Of a stretch of 64,000 nucleotides of DNA, positions 1-10,960 are shown in pieces. Every line of letters starts with the position of its first letter. The first letter of the stretch is position 1. The DNA lies in contig NC_133101.1 of the NCBI RefSeq assembly GCF_022965805.1, positions 44,987,642 through 45,051,641 on the forward strand. Direction: 5' to 3'. The notes beneath the pieces were generated by a model. It was not told where the DNA came from, did not search any database, and saw nothing but the letters and a program-made list of their open reading frames with translations. A program made the translations under genes and the position numbers. The DNA is from Primulina eburnea (lineage: Eukaryota; Streptophyta; Magnoliopsida; Lamiales; Gesneriaceae).

Positions 1-1521
1 ATGAAATAAGACAGCAAGTTCAGTCATACTCCCCACGCGCGCAGCATGGTTCCTCGGGTGGGAGTTTCGGGTTGTCCTACGGTTTTGTTGGGGTTGTGGC
101 TGGCTATTGCCCTTAGCCATGGTCTGAGCCACTCCTTAGAATGTTGGGAAGAGGCTCTGGTCTGTGGTTCAAGCCCCAATGGCCAAAAGTCTCGCAAACG
201 AAGCCCCGGAAGCGCAGCAGCCGCTGCTGTAATTTTCTGGACAGCAACTTTAGCTTCGGTTCAGAGGTGTGTTTTGAGTATGTGGTTGGCTTTTACCCTA
301 TGGCCTTGGACTGGACACTACCTCATCGAGTTAGGAAGGTTATGTTTTTGACCTTTCGTGATTCGGTTAAGTTTAGAGGCGTACGAGAATTTACGGTGCA
401 ATGTGCCAAAGTGACTCTCGAAAGAGCGTTTCATATTTTTGGCCTCCATTCACTAAAATTCGAAGTACTGAAATTTTAGGAGCATTATTTCATCATTTTA
501 CGTGTATTTTAATCATGACTAAACGATGGTTCGGTGTTGGTTCGGGTTGGTACGGAGTCATGATTAATACTAAGTCATTGGGCGTAATTGTCTCGTTTTT
601 GTATTCAATTACAAAGTTTGGTCAAATAAATCATTTGCATATTTTTCATGTTAGATTTAAGTCGCAGCGAGCCTGGGAACGATCCAACCCAGCTGGTAAT
701 ATTTATACAGGATATTTAAGTATGTTATTTAATTATATTACGTGTATAAAATGTAAAATATTCATTTTTGAGATTTATGCAATATTGCTTGTGGCCACTG
801 TACTTCATGGGATAGCTAGCTTATTATGGGATTATTACTTCATCCAGTCGTCATTTACCAGTCATATTCATTTATTGGTACGGATATCCAGTCCCAGGGA
901 TGTGATGATCTCTACCGCCCAGTATATTGTAGTTTAGTCTGATCAGGCGATTCAGTTCAGTTCAGTTCAGTTCATGGGCCACTTGCGTAGAACATAATCT
1001 CAACAAAATTATGACATGTTATCTCATTTCAGGGCTCTATCGAGCAAATAGATAACTTATGATTTTAAGTTCAGTTATGCACGTATTATAATTATTCATG
1101 ACACGATATTTTACGTTATGCCTCACAACATGATATTTTCACTTTTCATACCATTTTATTATATATTTACTTTTTATGTACGATATATGCACGCTGAGTC
1201 TTTAGACTCGCTAGACTTGATTGTTGTAGGTACTGATGAAGTCGGGACCGAGGGCGGGGACCAGTGAGCTAGCTTGGGTCGGCAGTAGTGGAACCCGAGG
1301 ACCTCATTTTCATCATTTAGCGTTTTTATGATCAAACATTTTTATCGTTGTTAGATTATTTCAAATTTTTATTTTGAAAACAATAATTTCTTCCGCTGCT
1401 ATTTTGAATATTAAACTTGATTTATCAATTTAGTTTATGAATGCGGCATTTTCATTATTTTAAAAAGAAAATTTTAAATTTTTCCGTAAATTTTAAAACA
1501 TGAATTTTCGGGCCATTATAT
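1..1521 (+). repeat. 3' portion of a Tekay-type Ty3/gypsy LTR
   Basis: This stretch aligns by eye with the downstream half of the LTRs at 18360-21502, 26986-30114 and 35994-39154. Shared blocks include the 'CCTTAGCCATGG' tract, 'GATGATCTCTACCGCCCAG' near 900, the inverted repeat GAGTCTTTAGACTC at 1196-1209, and a tail of the form 'cgggcc...' ending near 1521. The upstream half lies outside the window. A minus-strand element follows at once, so this is a 3' LTR or solo LTR rather than a 5' LTR. A short CAGTT run sits at 951-975. Small ORFs here (for example 46-351) are chance ORFs inside the LTR. Confidence 0.8.
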
Positions 1522-1740
1522 CCGTTGTCCCCGGTCTCTTTTTTTCATCCTATTATCGAATATTCGGATAAAATCTAAAATTTCGTGAAGTCATGCCATA
1601 TAATCATTAAATCATGCAATCATATCTTTAATTGTATAATATGCATCAAGTGAGAATTTAAAATCAATTAAATAAAATAATTATGTAATTTAATTCATTT
1701 GCATGCATGTAGTTCACGTAGGTTGGTTTTTGGGCTTACA
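1522..1740 (-). repeat. Truncated 5' end of a Ty3/gypsy LTR (element D)
   Basis: On the minus strand the LTR begins TGTAAGCCC at 1740, directly after a polypurine tract, and runs to about 1522. There it is cut off against the plus-strand LTR. Its start resembles the first 230 bp or so of the LTR at 5894: it has a block like 'aacggagaccg' at a similar offset. It is therefore the beginning of element D's 3' LTR with the rest deleted. The exact left edge is uncertain by about 10 bp. Confidence 0.65.
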
Positions 1741-1757
1741 AATTCTCACCCCCTTAA
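1741..1757 (-). other. Polypurine tract of element D
   Basis: Read on the minus strand this is a purine run with GGGGGTGAG just upstream of the LTR start TGTAAG. That is the expected place for plus-strand DNA priming. It marks the end of the internal region of element D. Confidence 0.6.
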
Positions 1758-1777
1758 ATAAAATTTTGTTCTCGATA

Positions 1778-2152
1778 TTAATACGTATCGAATAATTTAG
1801 GATATCGACTCCTCATCTCTAACTCTGTCTCCCAAGTGGCTTCTTCCTCCGAGTGATTTACTCATTTGACTTTGACCATCTTGATCACCTTGTTCCGCAA
1901 CTTCATATCTTGCCTACCCAAGATTTGAGTAAGCCTCTCCTCATATGACAGGTTTGGTGTAAGTTGCAGTGGCTCAAAGTTCAGTAAATGTGAAGGGTTT
2001 CACAGGTACTTGCGAAACATCGATATGTGGAAGACATTGTGAACTCCTGCAAGATTATGTGGCAATGCCACTCGATATGCTAATGCTCTCACTCTTTCTA
2101 GTATCTCAAATGGCCCAATGAATCTTAGACTAAGTTTGCCTTTCTTGCCAAA
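1778..2152 (-). pseudogene. Gypsy pol C-terminus with chromodomain (element D fragment)
   Basis: The minus-strand translation gives the end of integrase and a chromodomain-like tail: a 'GKLSLRFIGPFEI' block, an 'AGVHNVFHIS' block, and a final segment with 'EEEATWET', ending at a stop at 1778-1780. These blocks match the C-termini of gypsy A (26401-26949) and B (35409-35957). At least two codons are broken: a TGA follows the 'RKYL' region and a Trp codon before 'VNHSEEE' reads TGA. Everything upstream of the GPFEI block is missing at 2152, where an unrelated LTR fragment starts. It is a dead fragment. Confidence 0.75.
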
Positions 2153-2520
2153 TGTAATGACCCGAATTCCTATTTTGAATGAAGTATTAATTAAGAGATA
2201 ATTAATGAGTTGTTAAATAAGTATTATTAAGGAATTGATAATTCAGGATTAAGCTTTTGGTATCAATCGAATTTTAAATGGATAACCCGACCTACTTCGG
2301 ATTACATTATCTCGAGAAATCCAGCTAGACCAATGAGATTCTGACACATGGCAGATAAGATTGGTTCGGATTTTCTGAAATAGTGCGGATGCAGCCTATA
2401 AATGGAAGCCGATTCTTTTGTTTCCTTCACCGTATTCTTCAGAGAGAGTTCTAGTTGTGATAGAGATTTCCTTAAGCTTCAACACGAAAAGATTTAAAAG
2501 ACATTTTCGCCACAGGGAGG
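2153..2520 (+). repeat. 5' part of an LTR of another Ty3/gypsy-like family, with TATA box
   Basis: It starts TGTAATGACCCG, a typical LTR start. A TATAAA box is visible at 2397-2402, followed by a leader-like stretch. No PBS and no gag follow; at about 2520 the sequence passes straight into a protease coding region. It is therefore a truncated LTR (U3 plus the start of R) fused to a pol by deletion or recombination. I see no second copy of this LTR in the window. Confidence 0.55.
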
Positions 2521-2820
2521 ATTATAATTCAAGATGTGGCAACCTATGCACTATTAGATTCGGGAGCTACATATTCTTTCATATCTGAAATCTTCATCAA
2601 ACGACTTAATACTATTCTTGAAAATATGGTTTTGGGTTTCAAAGTTTCTATCCCTTCCGGTGATCAAATGCTCACATCTAAAATTTTCAAGAATATGGAG
2701 CTTCGCTTATTCAGAGATGTGGTTCGGGCAGATCTTATTGTGCTTCCTCTGCTTGAATTTGATATCAAACTCAGTATGGATTGGTTATCAGCAAATGGAG
2801 CTTCGATTGATTTCCGTTAG
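2521..2820 (+). pseudogene. Gypsy 1 aspartic protease region
   Basis: The frame open over 2536-2820 has the retropepsin active-site motif 'LLDSGATYSFIS' (catalytic Asp in DSG). The 'VLPLLEFDIKLSMDWL' block follows, where the family consensus is close to '[13 protein letters not shown]'. In the living element this protease cleaves the Gag-Pol polyprotein. No gag precedes it, and the upstream 370 bp is an LTR fragment. The reading frame stops at 2818-2820 at a point where gypsy A and B continue. Confidence 0.8.
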
Positions 2821-4330
2821 CGATCAGTATCTATTAGACCGCCTAGTGGTTAATCTTTTGTCTTTGAGGCGGAGAGAAACAAACAAATGCCACAAATTAT
2901 CTCCTGTCTATGTGAGAGGAAACTTATTAAACATGGATTCCAAGCTTTTCTAGCATGTGTCACTACCACACATGCTCTTATCAGTCAGAAGTTAGAAGAT
3001 GTTGATATTGTCAGAGATTTTCTAGCGTCTTTTCCGAGGACGTTTCTGGCGTTCCACCTGATCGTGAAGTGGAATTTTCTATTGACCTAATAATGGGCAC
3101 AATACCTTTTTCTAAAGCGCCTTATCGTCTAGCACTTGCTGAAATGAAAGAACTAAAAGATCAAATCCAAAAGTTGCTAGACAAGGGTTTTATTCGCCCT
3201 AGTTATCTTCATGGGTCGCACCGGTATTATTTGTGAAGAAGAAAGACTGTATCATGCGTCTCTTCATTGATTATCGAGAGCTTAATAGGGTCACTATCAA
3301 GAATAAGTATCCAATACCAATAATTGAAGATTTATTTGATCAGTTGCAAGGAGCATCGATATTTTCAAAGACTAATCTGCGTTCTGGATACCATCAAATT
3401 AAAGTAAAGGAATCTGATGTTCACAAGACAACATTTCGTACTAGATATGGGCACTACGAGTTTATGGTCATGCAATTTGGTTTGACCAATGCGCCAGCGA
3501 TCTTCATGAATCTCATTAATCGCGTATTTAAGTCGTATTTAGATCAATTCATCATAGTCTTTATTGATGATATTTAAATCTATTCTAAGAGCACAGAAGA
3601 GCATAGTCGTCATTTGAGGACATCACTACAAGTACTACTAGATAGAAAGTTATATGAAAAGTTCAGCAAGTATGAGTTTTGGCTTGATAGAGTGGCTTGA
3701 TTAGGCAACATTATTTCTAGTAATGGCGTCGAAGTCGATCCAAGTAAAGATGAGGCAGTGAGAGAGTGGTCAGTTCGCAGTTTCTTGGGACTAGCTAGCT
3801 ATTATCGCAAATTCATCAAGGGATTCTCATCTATTGTAGTACCATTGACATCCTTGACTAAGAAGAATGCAAAGCTTATGTGGGATCCGAGTTTCAAGAC
3901 AGTTTTGATAAATTGAAGAAAGCCTTGATATCAGCGCCGGTGTTGTCTATTCCATCGGGGCTAGGAGAGTATGTTCTATATACCTATGCTTCTAAACTTG
4001 GTTTGGGCGCAGTTCTGATGCAAAATTACCGAGTTATAGCCTATGCGTCGAGACAGTTGAAAATTGACGACAAAAACTATCCTGATCTTGAGCTTGCAGC
4101 ATTAGTTTTTGCATTGAAGATTTGGAGACACTACTTATATGGGGAGAAGTGCAAAATATTCACCGATCATAAAAGTTTGAAATACTTATTCACCCAAAAA
4201 TAATTGAATATGAGGCAACGAAGATGGATTGAATTAGTAAAGGACTACGACTGTGAGATTAGTTATCATCCAGTAAAAGCTAATGTGGTGGCAAATACAT
4301 TGAGTAGAAAAGCAGCAGTTATCACTCATC
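2821..4330 (+). pseudogene. Gypsy 1 reverse transcriptase and RNase H (broken)
   Basis: The RT fingers/palm run from about 3090 to 3870, with the clearest open piece at 3233-3577. Motifs seen: '[16 protein letters not shown]', '[11 protein letters not shown]' and 'FIDDI' (the catalytic Asp pair intact). Palm motif A reads '[12 protein letters not shown]' where gypsy B has '[12 protein letters not shown]', so the first catalytic Asp is Asn here. A TAA follows 'FIDDI' at about 3575. RNase H is at 3880-4203 with '[13 protein letters not shown]' (A and B have '[12 protein letters not shown]', so its Asp is also lost) and '[11 protein letters not shown]'. A TAA at 4201 interrupts the frame. Several frameshifts are present. 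It cannot encode an active enzyme. Confidence 0.85.
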
Positions 4331-5821
4331 TATCACTTCAGAAACCGTTGCAGTCCGAGATACAGCGGTTTGAGCTCACAGTTTATGCTAGGGGCGAGGC
4401 CCTTAATCTTGCCATGTTATCAATACAGTCGACTTTGAGAGATATAATTCGTGATGGACAGTCTACCGATGAGCAATTGCAAAAGTGGAGAGCTAGAGAT
4501 GAAGCCAAGGGCCGAAAGTTATATTCAGAGGTGGATGGTATAGTTCGTTATAGAGATGGTTTATGGGTTCCTAGTAAGATTTTTGAGAGATCTCATTACG
4601 AAGGAAGCTCATGAGGCACCATATTCCATTCTTCCGGGAAGCAGAAAGATGTACAAAGATTTGCAGTTGTTATATTGGTGGCTGGGTAAGAAAAGAGACA
4701 TTCTTCGTTTTGTGACCGAATTTTTGACATGTCAACAAGTCAAAGCAGACCATCAAAGACCAGCGGGAAACTTAAGCCACTTCCTATTCCCGAGTGCAAA
4801 TGGGAAAATATTACTATGGACTTTGTTGTGGGATTGCCGAAGACTATTAAGAGATTTAATGCTATATGGGTGATAGTTGATCGTCTTACGAAATCAACAC
4901 ATTTTATACCTATTAAGACTACCTTCACCATGATACAGTATGCAGAGTTATATATCCGAGAGATAGTTCGTCTGCATGGAATTCCTTTATCTATTCTTTC
5001 TGACAGATATCCGAGATTTACGTAATCTTTTTGGAAGAGTCTACAAGCAGCGATGGAGACCAAGTTATTATTCAGTAAAACATTCCATCCTCAAACCGAT
5101 GGTCAATCCGAAGAATTTATTCAAATTTTGGAAGATCTATTGCAAGGTGTTATTGATTTCCAAGGCAGTGGGGAATCAAAATTACCTCTAGTGGAGTTCA
5201 CCTACAATAATAGCCATCAATGATCAATGGAGATGGCTCCTTTTGAGTCACTTTTTGGATGGAAATGTAGATCTCCTATTCAATGAGACGAGGTTGGTGA
5301 AAGAAGAGATATTGGTCAGGATGTGATTGAAGAAACTGCCGAGCTTGTAGTCAAAATTCGTAAGAGAATGAAGACTGCACAAAGCCGACAAAAGAGTTAT
5401 GCGGACAAGAAAAGAAGAGACATAGTTTGCAGTAGGAGACCATGTATTTGTGAAAATAGCGCCTATGAAAGGTGTTATGCATTTTGGCAAGCAACGCAAG
5501 CTTAGTCCAAGATTTATAGGTCCGTTCGAGATTTTAGCGAGGGTTGGGACACTAGTTTATAGAGTGGCATTGCCACCGATGCTTTCAGGAGTTCATAATG
5601 TGTTCCATATTTCGATGCTGCGAACGTACATCTCGAAACCATCACATGTGCTAAATTATGAACCTCTACAATTGATTCCAAATATGACATATGAAGAAAG
5701 ACCTGTCCAAATCTTGGCAAGGCAAGAAAGAAGACTACAAAACAAAGTCATTCCAATGGTCAAGGTCGAGTGGCTGAATCACTCGGGAGAAAAAGCTACA
5801 TGGGAAACCGAGAGGACTTGA
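4331..5821 (+). pseudogene. Gypsy 1 integrase and chromodomain (broken)
   Basis: Order: a zinc-binding segment near 4610-4745 ('[10 protein letters not shown]' and 'CQQVKADHQRPAG'), a catalytic core at 4790-5300 ('[15 protein letters not shown]', '[15 protein letters not shown]', '[10 protein letters not shown]'), then the 'GKQRKLSPRFIGPFEI' segment and a chromodomain-like tail ending near 5821 ('VKVEWLNHSGEKATWETE'). The conserved 'SDRDPRF' motif is 'SDRYPRF' here. Stops or shifts occur near 4614, 5023, 5220 and 5285. Chromodomain tails of this type guide integration to heterochromatin in Tekay/Del elements (family knowledge). Confidence 0.85.
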
Positions 5822-5878
5822 AAAGTCACCATACAGAGCTATTCGGTAAGTTATAATTTCGAAGACAAAATTTTATTT

Positions 5879-5893
5879 AAAGGGGGGAGGAAT
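5879..5893 (+). other. Polypurine tract of gypsy 1
   Basis: An AAAGGGGGGAGGAA run sits immediately before the LTR start TGTAAGG at 5894. It is the plus-strand primer site and fixes the LTR boundary. Confidence 0.75.
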
Positions 5894-8749
5894 TGTAAGG
5901 TCCAAAATTAAGATGACGTAATTCAACTACATGCAAATCTTTGAAATATGAAAAATGGTTAATTAAATGATTTTAATTGCTTAATCGATTATGTGACATG
6001 TTTATATCATGTTTAAGTAGTTTTCTACTCACATGCATTAAAAATATATTTCTAAGGAATTATTCGAGTTCCGATCGAGGAACGGAGACCGATGACTGAA
6101 AAACGTAAAAAAAAATTATTAAATAATTGTTTTTAATTATTTAAAATATGGTTGATACTTTCTCATATTTTTGAAAATAAGGAGTTTTGAGGTGATTTTA
6201 TACTTTGAGACGTAAATCTTACCAGTGTTGCTTTTTCAACAAAAATGCAAACGTTTTGACAACCCGGCTAATAAATTCACAAACTTATTTTAAAAAAAAT
6301 TATTTTTACATTTAATTATGCACTAATAGTCCTAATTTACCTACTTAGTGGGCTTAAACCTTATTAGCAACTTAATTAACTATTTAATGTACAAAACTCA
6401 CCCCATTAACCCTACAAGCCAATGCCAATTTTCAGAATTCAGCCTACAATTCTCTCCAATCAAACTACACGACACACACATCACAATTTGAGAGAAAAGT
6501 CGAGAAATTCAAAGGAGAATGCAGCCTAGGGTCTTGTCGCCGTTCTTCGCAATCATCAACGAGAATTCATGCGTTAAATACGCAAAGGCACGCATATTTA
6601 TTTCCTTCAACATATATCACACCATATTAATCATATAAACTTATTTTTGAAGGAAAAAAATGACACACAATTTTTATTTTTGTAACTATGTGTATAGGTG
6701 TTCTAAACTTGTGTTTTTGATTTCCAAATTCATGTTGTTGTGTGTCTAAGAGGGCCGCCATGACTAGGATGCATTCAAGCAATGTTTTACACGAGTATAG
6801 AGTCCTAAGAACACAACAAAGCGTCGCACATCAGAACCGAAACAAGTTGGAACTAATTTATGTGATAAGATAACATGGGGGCTCGGTTATGATCCTGGAG
6901 GCTTGGCTTAGTCTTGGCTTGGAGCCAGGGCTAGCCAGGGCCGTTGTTGAGTAAAGGGAAGAGTCCTAGCCATGCTAGGACTCGAGTTAAGAGCTGGGGA
7001 ATGCTAGGACTCCCACTCGTGAAGGGAGTGCATCGTGCAGATCGTGCACAGGCTTGCAGGGGTTGGGTAGCTCGGCCAGGGGGCTGTGGTTTGGGATAGG
7101 TCAACTCCTTAGGGTCCTAGGTGGGTGCACAATAGGCTGGTTCAAGGGCAGGGTCGTTGGCTAGGGTCCTGGGGGCGAAACACGAGTCCTATGTCTACTA
7201 AGAGTCTCGGCCGAGTGCATGAGCTTGTTGTGTGATTTCGGTTTTGAGCTGGGGGTCTAGTCCGTGGGTTCCAAGGGTCCAGGAGGGTTTCTAAGGGGTT
7301 TGTCAGGGTTTGGTCCAGCATGGTTCGAGGGTGGCTCGTGAAAATCGAACCATGGCTCGAGGCTAACTTGTATGGGTCAAGTTAGGGTTTTAAATAAGTA
7401 AATTAATCGAAACACGGCTCACGGGGGTCGAGTCATGGTTCACGAGGGCTAAAATAATATAAAAAGTCTAAGTTTTTAATTTATGAATTTTATAATAAAG
7501 TTGGAATTTTTCGGAATTAAAACGCCTTCAAAACGACTAAATTACGAAAGAATTAAAAAGTCTCTTATTTAAACTAAGTAAAATAATGGAAATTTTAATT
7601 TAGGCTTAAATAATTATTTGGGACTTGTTAGAGTCAATGAAATTAAGAAAAAGTCAAAAACGTGAAATTTTACGTCTAGGGGTATAACTGTAATTTTACA
7701 CCCGAAAATTAGTAAACGTCATGGCAGTGCTCTAATTGATTTTTTATATGCTAAATGATTATTGTAAATGCTGGGGGATTTTTATATGTCAAATTACGAT
7801 TTTTAAATGGTTATGGATTTTTATGATTTATTATTGGCATTTGAAAGATATGTTGCATGCTTGTTTTAAAAGAAAAATGATAATATATGCATATTTTTAT
7901 TAAGTGATGAAAATATGAAATGTTGAAGGACGTGAAGGGATTGTGAATATTAAGATGATATGTTGGAGATATCGTGAGGGTTATGGTCCTAGTAGGAGCC
8001 CGACGATCGTGTTTCCTTGGATATAGATACGGATACGGATACGTTAATATGTTACTACGTTGGCCAAGGCCCGGTTGACCGGTGAGAGTGTAGCTGGTGT
8101 CCCCGCCACCCAGTACTGTGGTTTTTATAGATGGATCCATCGCCCGATACGAATATGAATATGAGTCACAATCACGATCTGAATTCAACAAACATGAATA
8201 TGAATATGTTGATATGAAAATGTTTATGAAAATGATTATGTTTAAAGTTATGCATTATTATGAAAATGTTATTTTAAGTGCAAGTATTTTTCACTGTTGT
8301 ATGTGATCTGTATTATGTATTATTTGTTATCAAGAATATGATGTGTTGAGTCTTTAGACTCACTAGGTCTGAGGGATGCAGGTGATATTAATAATTATGA
8401 TGTGGAAGGTCTTGATGGTTGACCTGACTGGACTGAAGGTGCACATAACCCGAGGACCAGCGCTTCTACTTTTTCCGCACTTATGATTTACGTTAAAGAT
8501 TTTTAAGACTTTTATTTATGCTCTGAGAGGTTTAGTATGAGCTATACTTTTCAAATTTATTATTTTTTAGGTTTGGTAAAAAGTTTGAAGATTTGAGTAT
8601 TTCATTTGATTTCAAATACTAGTTGGAGGTTTTATTTTTAAAATGGTGTCAATTTATTTTATATAATTTGTTTAAGGGTTCAGCCGAATTTTGAGAGTTA
8701 GAAAAAAAAATCTAGTACTTTTTAAGCAAAACGAATAGCAGACGTTTCC
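5894..8749 (+). repeat. 3' LTR of gypsy 1 (about 2.86 kb)
   Basis: It starts TGTAAGGTCC after the polypurine tract and ends near 'gcagacgtttcc'. The end was placed by comparison with the truncated relative at 24130-24702, which ends 'gcagacgtttca'. Internal landmarks: 'cgatcgaggaacggagacc' near 6075, GAGTCTTTAGACTC at 8348-8361, and a 3' tail with 'tctagtactttttaag'. The LTR F (16928-18359 plus 30115-31316, minus strand) belongs to the same or a near family. No matching 5' LTR is in the window. ORFs at 7811-8191 and 8097-8306 are not supported as genes. Confidence 0.75.
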
Positions 8750-9168
8750 GTAACTCTCGATCCAAGCATGTATAGGGAGGATTATCGAATTTTCATGTGT
8801 TCTTGCATTCTTACATCACGTTCCTTTCTGATTTTTGTGCAAGGGCTGTTGTATTATGATGGTAAGGGGCTGTACAGATCGTGGTTGTTGAGGTTTAGGT
8901 GCTGGAGAGTGGAACTTGGTCGGGTTTGGTTGAAAGGTCGAGGGCCGATCAAGTATGAGATGGGGGGAGGGTTCGATCCAAGTGTCCTGCTACACCAGCT
9001 GTGCGAGGGCCTTCTCCAGCCCTGGACCAAACCCTGGTGGGTCTTTGTTGGGGTCTGGAACAGCTCGAACCACTCTGGAGTGACGGGACAATCAATCGGG
9101 CCAGGTAGAGTCGAGTTGGTCTCGGTAGGAGGCTTGTTTTTGACTCCCGGTTCCTATCTGTTGCTAGT
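8750..9168. other. Unassigned GC-richer spacer, probably an LTR remnant
   Basis: This stretch lies between the gypsy 1 LTR and the copia 1 LTR. It holds a 160-codon ORF (8768-9250) with no recognisable domain. The text is rich in 'ggg/ccagg' words like the middle parts of the gypsy LTRs nearby. I see no gene here that I can defend. Confidence 0.4.
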
Positions 9169-10197
9169 GTGCATGGGCCAGAAGCACTTGTATCGCGCTA
9201 AAACCAGTAGCAGCACTTATCAAGTACTGCTTGACCAAATGACTTCTTAGCTAAAACCAGAACTAGAAGGATACAAAACTCGAAATATACACTAACAGAA
9301 TCTTGCGTATCTCAAAGTCTCTAAATATTACCGTTGATCTATTAACGTGATACTAGCATTTATTGCTTCATTAAATGCCATTAAATGTTGTACGAGAACA
9401 TTTAAGACGGTTTACCATTTTTAGTATGAACTGAGACTGATTGCTTTAATGTATTCTGCAGGGTCCATTTTCGGCAATAAAGCTGAACCACTGAAAAGTC
9501 AAAAGAGCCGTTCAGATTTTAACGTTGGATAAAGTCTATATATATGGAGACGAAGAACTTTCAAAAAAGTGTAGTAGAGAGAAGTGAACGAATCTAAATC
9601 AAAGAATATCATTTGAGCATCGCTAGAACTTTCAGTTATCTCAAAAGCTCAACACTGAAAAAATAGCACACGCTTCATTGCATACTCTTGATCATTGAGA
9701 TCATATTGTGCTAGCTATTTTCATTATATCTTCTTAAGCTATTCACTTCACTATTCCATTGATAGAAGGATTTGTAACTGGAAAAGAGTCTTTTCCAGAA
9801 CTTAAGATCATTCAAGAAGTTGAGTTGTAAAACTAAGAGTTTCAGTAAGCAAAGGGTAAGTGCTGTTGAAGTGGGTGTATACAACTGTTGTACTGTATTC
9901 ACCAAAGTCTTTTAGTGATACCTTTTGGAGACAGAAAAAGGAGAGACGTAGGAGATTCATCTTCGAACTTCCAGAAACAAACCTTGTGCCATCTACTGCT
10001 TTTCTGCTTTACTAATTTTCACCCACTAACCAACAGATCGTTTCCGCACATTATCTTGTGATCTGCTGGTCGTTGTACTTGAACAAGAATTGCTAATATC
10101 TCTAACAGGATTTTAGCACATCATTCAAAAGAATTATTTAAGTTTGCCGTGGAGTTTATTCAACCCCCTCCTTCTAAACCCAACCCGATCCTCAACA
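9169..10197 (+). repeat. 5' LTR of copia 1 (start approximate)
   Basis: From about 9200 on, this aligns in patches with the copia 2 LTRs (43002-44013 and 53435-54443). Shared blocks: 'aaaaccagtag', 'tagcatttattgc', 'aataaagctg', 'aaaagagccgtt', a TATATATA box at about 9538 and the 'tccgcac' tract. It ends 'cctcaaca' at 10197, just before a primer site. The left edge is uncertain by about 30 bp because the first 40 bp do not match copia 2. It is clearly diverged from copia 2. Confidence 0.7.
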
Positions 10198-10212
10198 AGT
10201 GGTATCAGAGCA
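10198..10212 (+). other. Primer binding site (initiator tRNA-Met) of copia 1
   Basis: TGGTATCAGAGC at 10200-10211, three bases after the LTR end, is complementary to the 3' end of plant initiator tRNA-Met. It primes minus-strand DNA synthesis and shows that 9169-10197 is a 5' LTR. Confidence 0.85.
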
Positions 10213-10245
10213 GGTTTTTCTTGTTCTGAAAAATATTTAACAGAC

Positions 10246-10960
10246 ATGGCTCACTTCAACAAAATTCCAATGTTCTCAAAAGAAGACTTTGGTGACCGGA
10301 AAATCAGAATGCAAGCCCATCTTGCAGCTCAAGATGATGACATGTGGTATGTCATCACAGACAGTCCATTAAAGATCTTAAAGCCAAATCCAGCTATTGC
10401 TATCACCGAAGGCGCACCTCATATGCTGGAAAAACCAAGATATGAATGGACAAGTGAGGACAAGAAGAAAGCCAATCTTGACAACGTTGCGAAGGACATT
10501 CTGTACAAGAAACTCGACAAAAATACCTTCAGCAAAATCAAGATGTGTCCTACTGCAAAGGAAATATGGGAAAAATTGATTTAGATCTGTGAAAGAAACG
10601 AAGAAACTAAGGAAAACAAACTTTCTGTAGCCATGCAGATGTTTGAGAATATGAAGATGAAAGCTGGAGAAACTATGAATGAGTTTGATGAACGCTTCAG
10701 CAGCCTTGTCAATGAACTCACAGCTCTTGGGAAAGATTTTGGCAATAGGGAAGTTTCATTAAAGGTAATGAGAGCCCTACCCAGAGAATGGGACGTCAAA
10801 ACGATGGCAATGAGAGCTTCCAGGGATCTAAACAAGTTGGAACTGCATGACTTGTTCTCAGATCTGAAGGCATATGAGTTTGAACTTGAAGTTCGAAGTG
10901 GAGAAGAGCCCTTAGCAATTCCACCAACCAAAGCTCTCGCAGCTACTATTGCTACAGTTG
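10246..10960 (+). pseudogene. Copia 1 gag (truncated)
   Basis: The ATG at 10246 begins 'MAHFNKIPMFSKEDFGD', the same start as copia 2 gag at 44061. The UBN2/retrotrans_gag type region continues with 'KMCPTAKEIWEKLI', 'FENMKMKAGETMNEFDERF' and 'ALPREWDVKTMAMRAS'. An in-frame TAG at 10582-10584 replaces the Gln codon of copia 2 (CAG to TAG). The homology ends at about 10960, before the zinc knuckle, where gypsy E material starts. Gag forms the virus-like particle in which reverse transcription happens. Confidence 0.85.

Noticed and set aside
46..937. Overlapping plus-strand ORFs of 101-178 codons
   Set aside because: They lie inside a gypsy LTR, and the same stretch in the other LTR copies has different ORFs; no domain.
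8768..9250. 160-codon ORF
   Set aside because: No recognisable domain, sits between LTRs and runs into the copia 1 LTR; composition like LTR filler.
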